Shown: piece by piece, positions 12,716 through 24,086 of the stretch
How positions within the stretch are numbered: position 1 is the stretch's first letter
Layout of the letters: the number at the start of each line of letters is the position of its first letter
Source: Heterodera schachtii
Taxonomy: Eukaryota > Nematoda > Chromadorea > Rhabditida > Heteroderidae
Reading direction: 5' to 3'
Length of the DNA stretch: 64,000 nt
Assembly: GCA_023374025.1 (NCBI GenBank)
Contig: SIJG01000127.1
Span: 248,001-312,000 of the forward strand
The notes under the pieces: generated by a model
The model's input: the letters and a program-made list of their open reading frames with translations, nothing else
The model's database searches: none
Told to the model about the DNA's origin: nothing
Translations under genes and position numbers: made by a program

Positions 12716-15053
12716 ATGATACTGCATTATGTAAGCGATGCCGACTGAACAAATGCATAACGGTTGGAATGAACCCGCTAAGAATTCGCGTCAAAAAATT
12801 CAATGGCGAACAAATATTGGCATATGTACAACGAATTAAACAGCAAGAGGCACTGAAACCATCTCCGTCTTCGGCAGAAATTGGCACAGTAACAATGGCA
12901 CCACAAAATGACCATCCCGAACTTGGTTTCCCAAAATGAGAGGGCTAAAATCAATTATCTGGGTTTTTTTCTTGTGCAATCGCCGTCCGGTGCCGATAGG
13001 CGCTGAGGCGGCGAGGGACCAAATTTTAATAATACTAGATAGTAGAATTAAAAAACTCCGTCGGCAGGCAGAAACATGTGTCAATAAATAGAGAGTACCG
13101 AGAAAAAAACATTTATCTCATTTTGTCGTACTATTTCTTTACAGAGAAAGAAAAAATGAAAAAAAAAAGAATTTTCGAAATTAATTTTCCAGGGTTTTTG
13201 CCAACCAAACTGAAAGAGCTTGGTATCATTCGAAAGCTCTTGATGAGGAGAAGCTTTTTCTAAGCAAATGTTAAACAGTTTGGTGAGTTAGAAAATGATA
13301 TGGGTGTTCTAAAATTGAAACTTTTGAGTTTGAAAATTTACTATAGAAAAATACAGAATTTTTTTTATCTATCGGTATGCAAAATTTGATGTGGATTTAA
13401 CCTACAGAAAAAAGTTCAACGTCACGAAGTAAATTCGGTTTTCTCTAATAACAGAGATAAATAAATAGTACGCCAAAATTAGAGGTTTTTTCTCTGTACT
13501 CTCTATTTTAGACACATGTCTCGTTTTTTGAGTCGGTGTGAACGTGTCCAGACATTTGCGCCCCGGACATTTGCGCCTCGGACATTTGCGCCCCAGACAT
13601 TTGCGCTTATGTCTAAAATCGGGTTCAAATCTGAGTTTTTCAATCCCTGATAGACTAAATATCATTAATTAAATGATAGGAAGTGATTGTGTTCGATAAT
13701 TTAATCATTAGTTAGTTTTTGAAAAATAATTAATTTTTCAAACAACAGAATTATTGTTCCTAATAAACCAAAAGAACATGTTTTCTTAATTTTAATGCTA
13801 TTTAAGCTATTAGGGATTGAAAAAATGTAAGTTTGAACACGATTTTGGACATAGGCGCATATGTCCGGGGCGCAAATGTGGGGTAACCGGTGTGAAGATT
13901 AATAAGAAATAAATTAGAATTTTTAGCTTCTTGAACAACAATATGTGTTGCTTATCAATTCAATTAGCATTGAGCACAAAGTGCGTCGGATACGCTTCTC
14001 AGAGACACCGGTTCCGGAATTCTTTTATAAACAATGTGATTCATTCGAGGCAATTTTTGCACGGAAACTAAATTTGCTTGAATTGACGGGTAAATTTACG
14101 GTGAGCAAATTATCAAAACTATGGTTTTTAAATTTTAAATTTAAGACAAAACAGCCGAACCCACCTAAAGCAATATTTTTTGAAAAAATACGCAAATTTG
14201 GGCCCTTCTTTACAAGGCCAGCGGAAATGGTCAAGGATTTATTACTTTTATTCGAAATTGGCAAAACTTTTCCTTTCTTTGAGCGGCTTAACACCAATGA
14301 TAAGGTAAAAAATTTTTAAATTAATTAATTAATTTGGATTTCCAATCAAAGATTGCCCTGTGCAGTAATATTGCGATGCCATTGTATGTGTTGTGCAACG
14401 GTTTCTACTCAGTCCAACAAAATTGTGAAGTTTTTTGTAATCCAGCTGGTGTGATGCCCATTAAGAAAATCAAGAGTTCTTATTATCATGCAGATTCAGT
14501 GTATGTATTTAATTGATAATTTTCTAAAAAAATTTAATTTAGTGCCATGGGAATGGGTGAGACAGTGTTATGCAAAGCCATAGAACCATTCCGCCGTTTA
14601 AAACTAAGCATTGAAGAATTTGTACTTATTCGTGCAATCATTTACTCCCATATGGGTGAGTTAGTTTTTTGGGTAAAAAAAAGAATAATGAAATTCAATT
14701 TTTAGTTTCGCCAGGGCTTAGTGACCAGGCACAGAAATTGTTGTTCGCCGAAGCGGAGAAATATTCTTCACTGCTAATGAGCATTTTACAGGTAATTAGA
14801 AAAGCGAATATTTTGCACAAGTTTTAAATTTCGCGCCACTTAGACCAATAATGGTGCTGCGGCGGGTGCCCTACGGTACGTGGAACTGATGGGACTGATC
14901 GAATTTCTTTTCAACTCGGGCGCCAAACACCGCCAATTACTCGCTTACGTTTCAAATGTGTTGGATCCGAATTTTGACCGAATGATGCCTCCCGTGCTGG
15001 CCAAAGTGTCCACCATAGGGCCAGTGGAATCGCACCAATTGTTACCCTATTAA
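12716..15053 (+). CDS. Nuclear hormone receptor, nematode type
   Basis: Ligand-regulated transcription factor family. Exons read by eye: 12716-12888, second zinc finger CKRCRLNKC followed by ITVGMNPL (C-x2-C-x4-C pattern); 13927-14304, start of the ligand-binding domain; 14352-14500; 14543-14655; 14706-14791; 14844-15053, ending YVSNVLDPNFD... to TAA. Conserved-looking ligand-domain helices include RRLKLSIEEFVLIRAI and SDQAQKLLFAEAEKYSSLL. All introns have GT..AG and phases agree throughout. The 1.04-kb intron before exon 13927 holds a hairpin repeat and a 345-bp transposon. The ligand domain looks maintained while the first zinc finger is missing or broken, so it may act without DNA binding or be a recent pseudogene. 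An AATAAA follows 43 bp after the stop. Confidence 0.85.
12981..13016. repeat. GC-rich hairpin, third copy of the 30-kb hairpin
   Basis: The sequence GGTGCCGATAGGCGC sits inside a GC-rich inverted repeat in the receptor's long intron. The same core occurs twice at 30274-30301 and 30455-30482, with a GATA loop between GCC and GGC arms. Flanking bases differ, so only the hairpin is shared. Confidence 0.55.
13543..13887. mobile_element. MULE-like MITE with 9-bp target duplication
   Basis: The direct repeat CGGTGTGAA occurs on both sides (13534-13542 and 13888-13896). The termini are inverted repeats that begin with a short tandem array of GGACATTTGCGCCCC and continue with sequence such as 'TTTTTCAATCCCT' (left, about 13637) mirrored by 'AGGGATTGAAAAA' (right, about 13810). 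The internal part is AT-rich and codes for nothing. A 9-bp duplication and tandem subterminal motifs fit a Mutator-like origin. It lies in the receptor intron, 39 bp before the exon at 13927. Confidence 0.8.
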
Positions 15054-15095
15054 ATTGTTACACTTATGGAAATTTATAAAAATACAACAACCTTC

Positions 15096-15101
15096 AATAA
15101 A
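15096..15101 (+). promoter_or_regulatory. Poly(A) signal of the nuclear receptor gene
   Basis: AATAAA lies 43 bp after the receptor's TAA stop, in T/A-rich 3' sequence. The distance is typical for a short nematode 3' UTR. Confidence 0.6.
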
Positions 15102-15227
15102 AATCAAAATGCCCATTATGTAGTAATAAAAAAGGCACCAATGAAAAGGTGCTGCTTATTTCTAAGATTCGGGCTCAACTTCTGCCTGCTTATTTTTCAA
15201 TATTGAAATAAAAATTTAATTTAATCT

Positions 15228-15450
15228 AAAAATTGTGTCCAGACATTTGCTTCCCGGACATTTGGACAATTTTGCACATCAAGTTTGTTGAATTTTGCTG
15301 TCCAAGCCAAAATCAGATATTTGCGTCCAGGACATTGCGACCCATTACTGATGGGCCATTTTCGGACATTTGAGCTCCAATTTTTTTTTCTTTTGAATTC
15401 GTTGCCCAAGCCATAATCTGACATTGGTAAACCGGCATTTGTCGCTCGTA
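15228..15450. mobile_element. Degenerate copy of the GGACATTTGCG element
   Basis: Scattered CAGACATTTGC, CCGGACATTTG, CAGGACATTGCG and inverted remnants occur over about 220 bp, matching the termini of the element at 13543-13887. No clear target duplication remains. The receptor's ligand-domain exons therefore lie between two members of one transposon family. Confidence 0.5.
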
Positions 15451-17220
15451 GAATTCTTACCAAATTTTTGTTTTAGGAATGAATTATAAAAAATAGAAAA
15501 TAATTTTGTGTTGGTTATTGATTTTATTTTGACCTAATTATGATGAAATATGGGAAATGAATATTCTCAAATATTTGGCCGCAAATATCTTATTTAGCAT
15601 AGGGCAGCAAAATACAACAAAAAATTGAGCCGCATTAGCCGAAAATGTGTTGAAATTCTATAAAGGACATTTTAAATAGTTTGTGTAATTTTTTAATTAG
15701 ATTATTTCATATTATGCATACACTTTAAGATTTTCTTCTTCATTTATATTTATTCAAATAGTTGAATTATTATTTTATTCATTTTTTATTTTTTCTTTGT
15801 TCTTATAAATTAAATATATTAATAGCCATTTATTTTTGTTTGTTGCCCATCGAGTGATATTTTTAAATATAAATGGGAATTTTTTATAATTAAGCTTTAA
15901 TTTATATACTGCTGATATTCATTGAAAAAAAAGATTATTTTTTATTATTTAATATAAAATTTTATTTTCTTTTTTTAGAATGGATAATGAATAATTTATT
16001 TACAAATTATATTTTTCGCGTTGATTAAAGTTATTTGCTATGTACATATATTTTTTTATTTGATGAAAATAAAACATTTTTGTCCTGTTGTTCATATGTT
16101 TAAATAAATTTTCAATTTTAATTTATTTAATTTTTAAATAAAAATTTGTCACTAAAATCTGGGTTTTGCATTATGTCAACGTAAATATTAGTTAGTTTTA
16201 ATAAAAACGCTTTCGCTTTATTGGATCCGACGTAGGACGAATATTTCGGAATGCATAGAGAAATTATTAAATTTTTTTAAAACATATTTATTTCTTTGAT
16301 TTAATCGGCAAATATTTGTTAACATTGAAGGGTTTTTTCCTTTTAACGGTATACCTCTCATTTAGCACTCGTGTTCCAGTTAAAGTATCATATACTTTTG
16401 TATATATTTATTTTATGTGTTTTTTTCTCCGTTTTATTTATGTTTAATTTTGATAATATAAAACCATTTTAATTGCAATTTTTATTTTATGTATAAGCAA
16501 TTTGCGGTGCACGTATAATTCTCAGAATGAAGTTTTAGCTAAGCATTTTTTAAAAAGAAATAAAATATTTCTTCGGCATAAATGATAGTTTTTATTTAAA
16601 ATTTAATTTTTTTTAACAAGATAATACTTATTTTGAGGTAAAATTTTGGTTCAAGTTTTTGCAAAGTTTTCATTTGTATTTTGATATTTAATTTTATTAA
16701 ATGATTGTCAAATATTATGCCAATTCATCAAAATTAATAATCATAAAATTTAAAAGACTTTGAAGGTTATCTCAAAAAGCCTCAAAAATCCTCAAAATTT
16801 CTCAAAAAGCTACAAAATCCTCAAATCCTGATTTCAAAAAGAAATCCTCATTGACATATCAAAAAACCACAAAATGAGGATAAATCCTCAGATCTGGCAG
16901 CCCTGGTTATACCTTTTGTTTTCATAAATATTATTTATCAAAATATTTTAATTTGTTGATCTTATCGGATTTTGTTAATAATTATCATTCATATTTTTTT
17001 TTTATTAAAAATTGGAAAATTTCGGAAATTTTTATTTTATGGAGTCTGTTTGACATTTCAAATCCTTGTTCTTAATATTCATGATTAATTAAATTTTCGA
17101 TTTTAAAAATCTTTAATAAAATCAATACATCTATTTTTAATTTTTATTTTTCAACAAAAAATCATTTTCTCACTTAAATTTAAAAAATTTTAAATTACGA
17201 AAGTTTTAGGATGAATCAAA
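15451..17220. other. AT-rich stretch without a gene
   Basis: T-rich DNA with no supported coding region. The only distinct structure is the short repeat at 16757-16906. The end of that repeat reads TCTGGCAGCCCTG, which resembles a DNA-transposon terminus, but I find no matching left end. Confidence 0.5.
16757..16906. repeat. Short tandem CCTCAAAAA array
   Basis: About eight imperfect copies of a CTCAAAAA(G/T)CC unit run in tandem, followed by an inverted-like GAGGATAAATCCTC. GGTTAT is found at both ends (16763 and 16903), which could be an old target duplication, but the match is short. Confidence 0.4.
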
Positions 17221-19566
17221 ATGATAAATGAGCCGAGGAATACATGGCAAATGAGGCAGTACGGAATACCAATTGTTGACCGAGGTTTTAATTTATTAAA
17301 AAATCTCTTCTTTTTGAGCCTGAAGTTCTGATTTCGATGTTTTTTCGATAATTATACCCCATCTTTTTACTTTGTGTAAATCAAGTTAAACCTAAAAATA
17401 ATGTTTTTTTATAATCATCTATTTTTAAATTTTTGGCGAAAAAATAGGGTTCAAATTTAATAATGAAAAAATCTTTTTTATTAGTCGAAATAACCGAAAC
17501 TGAAAACCGGGGTATGTCGTGAACAACTCTAGTTTATTCTTCGTTTATTTTCATTAAAATATTTCTCTTCTCTCGATAAAAAAGAAATCGCATTTATTTT
17601 TTACGTAAAACATTATATTTAAAATTTATTTCTTATTTTCATAATCAAGGATTTCAATAATAGTAAATCCATTTTTTAAGTTCGTAATATATTTTCGGTA
17701 TTTAATTTATTCTTAATAGTGTTTTTAGAACTTTTCTTTTCTTATATGCGCTATTAACTTTTAAGAATTTATTTTTAAATATTTCATATTAAAAAATATA
17801 TTATATTCATGTTTTATTATTTCGATATATCAGTATAATATGCTATTAGTTGATTATATATTTATATGTTTTGAAGTTTAATTCATTCTGATTGAGACAT
17901 GCATTTCCTGATCAGTACCCTTCATGGGACATTCCTAGTGTGATAGTTGATTAAATACTTTTCCTAAAAACTATCATTTTTCTTTTACTATTTGCAGCAT
18001 GAATCATTATAAGTTATTTTTAAAAAAGGTTTTTTTCTTTTTTCTATTTTAAAATTAAATTTTTTAGTTTGATTTATTTTATAAAAAAATATTTTTAAGT
18101 AATATTCAACATTAATAAATCATTTTAAATAGTGATTTATTTCAGTTCTAAATCTGGACGTGTATCGGTTTATATTTTTTAATTAACTCTCTAATGGACG
18201 AACTTCAAGTATTTTGTCAAAGTTAAAAAAGTTTTAAACGTTTTTTTATGTCAATATAATAAATAAGTAAATTTGTTGTAGTTGTTACAATTATCGAATA
18301 TAATCACAATATTATACTGTTACTTTATATTAAATCACGATTTGTTTAAATGAATAATTTTCTTTTCTTAATAGTTTTTTGAGAATTGTGTCCAATTGTG
18401 TTTTATTAAATTAAATTTCATATCGCCTATACATTGGAATTAGTAATGTTTTTGATTCCCGTTTGTTTTTTATGTATGTAAACATTGTCGAACTAATTTA
18501 TTTTTCATTTTGTTAAATATACCATTTAACAATTTTTAAGCATCTGTACGTTAAATAAAAATTAAATTAGAGTTTTGGAATGAGTATTAAATTATTTTCA
18601 CTGTTTATTTCATTTTTTTTTAATTTTTCTTGGCAATTTTTAAACAGTTGTTTTTTATTAGTAATACGTTTAATATTTTTTATTTTTTTGCTAATTTAAA
18701 TAAATTTGTTTTCTACGATTCAGGTCCATCAATCGAAGACCCCGGCAGTGATGCCGAAACTTACATTCTCCCAAATTCCAACAAAATGTATTTTTGTTGT
18801 TTTTATTATTTTTTCGGGTTTGAAAAAAGTATAATATTACAAAGCTAATGAGAGTTATTCATGGCAATAAATATGTTGTTATTATTATTGACATTTATTA
18901 ATAAATTAGTGCTTAATTGCATTTTATTATTAGATGTACACTCTTATACTCAGATTTCCTTAAATTCAATAAATATTCAAATAATCTAATCAATTTAGAT
19001 TTTATATAATTATCAATTTAGATTTTATATAGTTATCTTTTTCTTATAAATTATGTTTATTTATTTAAATAAACGGAAATTTTAATTAATGAAAAATCAT
19101 TTTTTTTTATTTTATTCTTGCAGATTTAGATCTCATTTATTTGGTTTTAAATGAATATCCTTTTTAAATAATTGTAAAAGTATTATTAATTGTAAAAGCA
19201 TTATTTTTTAATTTTTTTTTGAATATATTGATTTAATTATTTTTTATCATTATTCTCTTATCGTTTTTTTCTCATTTTTTTATTAATCAACATAAAAAAC
19301 TTATTTTGTGGTCATTGCTTCTCTCACGATATTCGAACTCACTAATTAGTGTTATATTGAAAGCAGAACATTAAAAAATATTAATTTTGTTTTTTAACCT
19401 TACTATTTTTACTTTTATTAAGTTATAAATTTTAATTGATAATCATTTCAGATATAACGTTGGAGAAAGGCGAATATTCGGGGAGGGACTTTGGGATTTG
19501 CTTGGGGTTCGAATTGAGATTTTGGGTCAAGGAAAGATTGATTTAATTTCAACACCACTTTACTGA
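17221..19566 (+). CDS. Small three-exon gene, unrecognised (about 80 aa)
   Basis: Exon 1 is 17221-17284: ATG, MINEPRNTWQMRQYGIPIVD and one more codon, leaving one base at donor G|GTTTTA. Exon 2 is 18724-18787: acceptor TTCTACGATTCAG, two bases complete Gly, then PSIEDPGSDAETYILPNSNK, leaving AT at donor AT|GTATTT. Exon 3 is 19452-19566: acceptor AATCATTTCAG, one base completes Ile, then YNVGERRIFGEGLWDLLGVR and on to TGA at 19564-19566. All phases agree and all exons stand out from T-rich introns of 1.4 and 0.66 kb. No signal peptide or known motif is seen. The start is uncertain: an acceptor-like TTTTAG lies just upstream of the ATG, so earlier exons may exist. Confidence 0.5.
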
Positions 19567-20204
19567 CAGGGAATTAGAGAAAGAGGCGAATTGTAAATTA
19601 GGAACTCGAACAACAATACCAATTAAGCCTTTGGGCGTTTTTTGTCCACGGAGAAAAGCACCAAATTTTGTAGTTTATTACAATAATTAAAAAGCACAAA
19701 ATTATATAAAATTTAGAGAGAACACGAAGACCAAGAAAAAACGAAGACCAAGAAAACAATAAAAGGAAAAATAAATGAAGGATCACAAATATTTAAATTA
19801 ACGCAAAAAACAATCGTTGCAAAAGGCAATAAAATAAGGATAAATCATTATTTATCCTACGCCCCCGCCGCTCGAAGATCCGTGTCCTCACGGACTGAAG
19901 ACGCGCACCTCCCCCGGGTTCAGCGAAAGTCGAGCGCCCGCGAGATGGCGTTGAAGTAGGCGATGGAAAAACATTCTGAAAAAACAAGAAAAAGGCGATG
20001 ATTGGGGGGAGGGGGGGGGGGGGTGGGGTGATAGGGATGTGGCAACGGATTTCGGCCATTGAGAGAAAAATATAAAAAGGACAATAAAATGCAAGAATAT
20101 TAATAAAATTGTAGTCTGAAGCTGAATAAATAATAACAAATAGTACTTAATAACCAATACAAAAGTTTAAGTCATTGCGAGCCGCTTTTCCACATTTTAA
20201 ACTC
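19567..20204 (-). mobile_element. LTR-element 3' region, remnant
   Basis: On the minus strand, downstream of the retropepsin frame, comes a C-rich tract (20010-20030), then CCCGGGGGAGG (about 19913-19923), a plausible polypurine tract, followed by TGCGCGTC. The DNA then becomes a GC-rich island (19860-19940) and an AATAAA-containing tail (about 19680). The order fits the 3' end of an LTR retrotransposon in minus orientation. No second LTR is found. The proline-rich open frames here (19793-20157) are not credible proteins. Confidence 0.35.
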
Positions 20205-20804
20205 TTACATAATTGTGGGAGCATTTGCTGGGATAGGAAAATTTTTGATCATAAATGGGTGAGAAAATTTAATTGAGAACAAGCTAGGCGGACAGAATTC
20301 TTTGCGATTGATCGGCTTTTGTGAAAGTTTTTTGTATTTGGAATTAACAAAAATACGCCGTCGTTCCCGTTTCTCCTGATTTTGATTCAAATCCTTATTT
20401 TGGTGTCGAATTGCGCTAACGGCGAATTTGATTGGTGGACTCGGAATCGTTTTGGGAATCTTGAGAAGTTTGACAAACGGGATTTGATCGGCTTTATTGG
20501 GAATAATCTTTGATTTGGTTGATACTTTTTGAATGCATTTTCTGGGATTGGCATGGGAAATTGATTTGTTTGAAATGGTTTTTGGATGAGTGGAACGCGG
20601 TATAATTTTTAGGGAGGAGATTCGACCAGAGTTTGTCAATGAATTGTTCGAACGTTTTGGACTGTCGCCGAAATTGATAATTTCATTTGTAATTGCGTTT
20701 CCGATGTAATACCCAAGAGCACTTAACGCATTTTGTCCAAGAACAAAATCGTAAGGGAAGGGCTTTTTGGTGACCACACAATTAATTTTGCCCTGCCTTT
20801 TCAT
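20205..20804 (-). CDS. Retropepsin-like fragment of a retroelement (199 aa)
   Basis: The N-terminal third reads VVTKKPFPYDFVLGQNALSA and continues to INFG. The YD-[FV]-[VI]-LG-x-[ND]-x-L pattern is characteristic of the C-terminal half of retroviral-type aspartic proteases (retropepsin family). The catalytic D-T/S-G half is absent: upstream of about 20800 the DNA is a dispersed-family block, so the frame is truncated at its N end. The remaining 150 residues are K/P/S-rich and unrecognised. A 199-residue frame without internal stops is unusual among the decayed elements here. It could be a young fragment or a host-retained piece. No reverse transcriptase or integrase is adjacent. Confidence 0.55.
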   Translation of the reverse strand: MKRQGKINCVVTKKPFPYDFVLGQNALSALGYYIGNAITNEIINFGDSPKRSNNSLTNSGRISSLKIIPRSTHPKTISNKSISHANPRKCIQKVSTKSKIIPNKADQIPFVKLLKIPKTIPSPPIKFAVSAIRHQNKDLNQNQEKRERRRIFVNSKYKKLSQKPINRKEFCPPSLFSIKFSHPFMIKNFPIPANAPTIM

Positions 20805-22150
20805 TTTATCAATAGCAGAAATCTTTATTTTTAATACATTTTTTGTTGTTTTGTTTTTATGGTGCGGAATAAAAAAGAATAATTTTCAAATGGTATTTTT
20901 AATTAATTGTACAATTATTATATTATTTCCAATGTCATTTTTATCAGATAAATATAAAAATATTACTTTTAAACGAAACGATATGCAATCGTTGTGACTT
21001 ATAATTGGCATTTTTATTTATTATTTTTTATTTCATATTGCTATTAACTTTTTAAAAATTATTTTTGTATTTTTTTCATAATTTAAATAAAATATCTTTT
21101 GTCCATATTCATTCAAATATTTAGATTCATTTCTATTTGTCGGGGGAGCTTTCTCATTTACATCCGCTTCTGCTCCCTTTCATGTAATATTTTGCGGTTA
21201 TGAATTTTATTTCATGATGAATTAAGAATTATTTAATTTTATTTCATTTAATTAAATATCAAGCCTTTTTCTGGTAGAAATATTTTTTTTATTCTCTTGC
21301 TGAATTGGTTGACTGCGTACTCTTGTCCAACAGTAGCTACAATTTCGAGAAAGGCATTTGGCTCTTCAGTGGCCATTTTTTTTTTTCAATTTTCCTATAA
21401 TAATTGAATTAAAATGTTAGTTATTGTTAATTATTTATTTTCTCCTTTATCTTTTTAAACAGAAAATTTTATTTGTTGGCCTAAAATTTATTTTGCGTAA
21501 TAAATAAATATTGTTACTTTATGGCATTTTGTTGTTATTTAACGCATAAAAAAATTTTTGTTATTTCAATAATATTTTTAATAATATAATTTTATTTACA
21601 TTCTTGAACATATTACAAATAGTAAAATGGCGATCAGATAAAAAGGTTTTGTATATTGTCTTAGCTAACAATATGTCTAACCAAATATTAATTTATATTT
21701 AAGAATTTTAATGATATTTTCTTACCTTTTATATAACTAATAAAAAATATTTAGTCTATTTATAAATTATTTACTCTTCTAAAAAGATAATAATATTAAT
21801 AATTAAAGTTGTTTTAAGGTAAAATGTTAACCCAATTAGAGTAGCTATTCTTATTAATTTTCAAACAATTCTCAATTTGTTTGCTTTGTCGATGGCAACA
21901 GTATTTATTTTTTTTAATTTTGAAATTTCATTTTTCAAACCTCCAAAAGCTCTAATTAGTTACCATAATTTTGATACGCCTTTTTTGTTAAACCTTGAAT
22001 ATCATAAAATATTAATAATTTTATTTCATCAAAATCAGCAATTTTTATTTTTAGAAGATATTTATTTTTATTTATGTATAGTTTATGAATATAGTTTGAA
22101 ATATTTTGATTAAATATTATAAAGATATTAATTTTTGTTTTATAATGCAT
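20805..22150 (+). repeat. Dispersed-family segment, partner of 43.7-44.5 kb
   Basis: 'ACGATATGCAATCG' (20980), 'GCGGTTATGAATTTTATTTCATGATGAATTAAGAAT' type sequence (21190-21240), 'TTGAACATATTACAAATAGT' (about 21605) and 'GTCTAACCAAAT' (about 21675) follow each other as they do at 43690-44500. The two segments stay colinear for about 0.9 kb. Related blocks occur at 35980-36290, 37300-37450 and 40080-40200, and inverted near 56820-57010. Confidence 0.7.
21278..21368 (+). CDS. Candidate exon in a family copy
   Basis: After CTGGTAG an open frame reads KYFFYSLAELVDCVLLSNSS and then YNFEKGIWLF, ending at a possible donor TTCA|GTGGCC. The aligned copies at 43940-44035 and 34110-34200 keep traces of the same sequence (GGAAGGCATTTGGCGCTTCAG at 34171) but are out of frame, so this is the best-preserved copy. 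I do not recognise the protein. Confidence 0.35.
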
Positions 22151-23861
22151 ATGAATTTGAATATAAAAATTTAATCGCTCTGCATTTTTAATAGTCTTCT
22201 TCTTTAATTGTTTTTATATAACTTTTGATTACTCAAAATAAATTATTTTTTCATTTTAATCTTGGCATCGTTGCTGAACTCTTCACTTATTTGTTAGTCG
22301 AATCAATTTTTTTAAATTTTATAGCAAAATATGATTTAATGCTCTTATCTCTCCAGTCATTAATCGCTAAGTATATTAATAAATAATTATATATGTTTTT
22401 GAAATATAATTTTATTTACATTTTAATTTTAACATTATTAAAAAAAGTCCTTCAATAATATTCTATTTTTCTCTTTATATTTTAATAAATTATTTTCTGT
22501 TTTTGCCTTTTAATCTTGTGATCGGCGGGAAACTCCCCACTCGCGGTTTTTGAAGTTTTTCTTTTTAATATGTGTTGTAAAAAAAAAAATGTTTCGTGAT
22601 CTTTCTGCTTATTGAATTCTTCTTCAAATTTAAAAAAATCTTATATATTTAGTTTTTTGACTTAATTATCCTAATTAATTAACAATTTTTTAAATTTTAA
22701 AGTATATAATTTCATATTAAAAGCGCAAAAATAGGCTCTGCTAATTCATAATAATATTTCCATTTTGTTGTGTTGTTAACTTCTTTTATTTATCTCATAA
22801 AATGCAGTCAAATAAATGCATTTAATTTGTCTTTTTATATTCATATGTCGGCCTGCCATTGTGGACAGATTATTGGCCATGAGTAGGATCAGCTTCCATT
22901 TTTTTAAATTTTGAAAACATTTATTTTTCTTTCCAATTTAATTAAATTATTATTCTTTATTGTCATAAATTTATATATTTTTTAATTTATTTTAGTATTT
23001 CCTTTGTTTAATTTTGTGCTCTTTTTCATATCTTGTTAATCTTCATTCAAGGCATTAAAATCCAAAACATTTTCACGTGGCAAAAACCTTTGGTTTATCG
23101 ACAAATGTCCTTCGTAATTTTCAATTTATTATTATTTTATTTATTATATAATTCTTTTTATATGAATAATTATTTGAATTGTAGTCAATATAAGCAATAA
23201 TTAATATATATCCTGTTACAATTTCCAAATATGAACCAAAATATGACTAAAACTGCCAAAATGTATGTTTTAAACCCTCAAAAATTCCAAAAAAAATTTT
23301 TTGTCGACCATTGTATAAAAATACTTGCAACTTTGTCAAAATTCGAAGAAAAAATTCCATTAAAAAAAGAAAAGTTTGCAAAAAATGGCAAAATATTTAT
23401 TAAAAATTCCAAAATGACTGACGAAAACTCAAATTTTTTGTATTTTTGGGTGAGTATTTTTTAAAGATTTCAAAAAAGTCGATCGAGAGGGGGTGTATTT
23501 TTCGTTTTTTTTTTGCATTTTCTTGTGAAAATTTGCCAAAAATGGCCGAAATTTGGACTAAAAAGGCAAAAATGGCGAAATATGGATTTATTCCCAAAAA
23601 CCCCCACAATTACTTGTATTCTAATTTTTTTATTGCTACTAAGACTTATATTTATGTAAACATATTTGAACGTATTGTTTTTTATCTTGCTAAATATGTT
23701 TGCGTTTTTGATTCTATTGTTTTCAAACTTAATTATTTTGAATGAGTTTCTTAGATTTATCATATTTAGCAATTTATTTTACTCTTATTTAATTAATTTC
23801 TTTTTTGAAATTAATAGTATCAATCCTGTCCTAGACAACTTCATATAAATTCGTTCATGTT
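22151..23861. other. AT-rich stretch, one possible exon
   Basis: Mostly T-rich sequence. At 22845-22905 an island reads ICRPAIVDRLLAMSRISFH on the + strand but lacks a convincing acceptor. At 23230-23464 an AAAATTGCC-rich open frame of low complexity ends at a donor-like G|GTGAGT, which I judge non-coding. The block near 23040-23130 (AAAACATTTTCACGTGGCAAAAA) recurs at 30015-30075. Confidence 0.4.
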
Positions 23862-24086
23862 TTGCTCTTTTTGAAATTGGTGGAGCAGAACGAGCACAAA
23901 TGCTTATGCTGCTTGGTTAAAGTTGCTTCACAACTTGTTATTGTTGTAGTTTCTGTGGCGGCACATGTGGAAAAGGGTGGATGTTGGATTTGGATTAAAT
24001 TTGTTTTTAATTGTAAAGCTGTTATTAATAAATTAAAGATTTTTATTAAAAATAAATTTTTTACTAATTTTTTTCAAAGATGCTGA
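23862..24086 (+). CDS. Possible small membrane protein or exon
   Basis: An open frame of about 74 codons reads LVEQNEHKCLCCLVKVASQL, then a hydrophobic run (VIVVVSVAAHV), then WIWIKFVFNCKAVINKL. Its first half is clearly GC-richer than the surroundings. The track start is not an ATG, and a splice start inside it (GGAGCAG|AAC) is possible. The 3' half (TTTAATTGTAAAGC) recurs at 30795 and 4005, so part of the frame is repeat sequence. No family is recognised. Confidence 0.3.
   Translation: MLFLKLVEQNEHKCLCCLVKVASQLVIVVVSVAAHVEKGGCWIWIKFVFNCKAVINKLKIFIKNKFFTNFFQRC

Noticed and set aside
12705..13084. Minus-strand open frames over the receptor exon
   Set aside because: They are shadows of the + strand zinc-finger exon and the GC hairpin.
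16890..16910. TCTGGCAGCCCTG as the right end of a DNA transposon
   Set aside because: No inverted partner is found to the left, and the possible 6-bp flanking match (GGTTAT) is too short to trust.
19793..20157. Two proline-rich minus-strand open frames
   Set aside because: They arise from a poly-C tract and LTR-like DNA, and both alternate frames are equally open.
23231..23772. Open frames on both strands around AAAATGGC repeats
   Set aside because: Low-complexity A/T repeats keep several frames open at once. No protein-like composition or conserved splice pattern.
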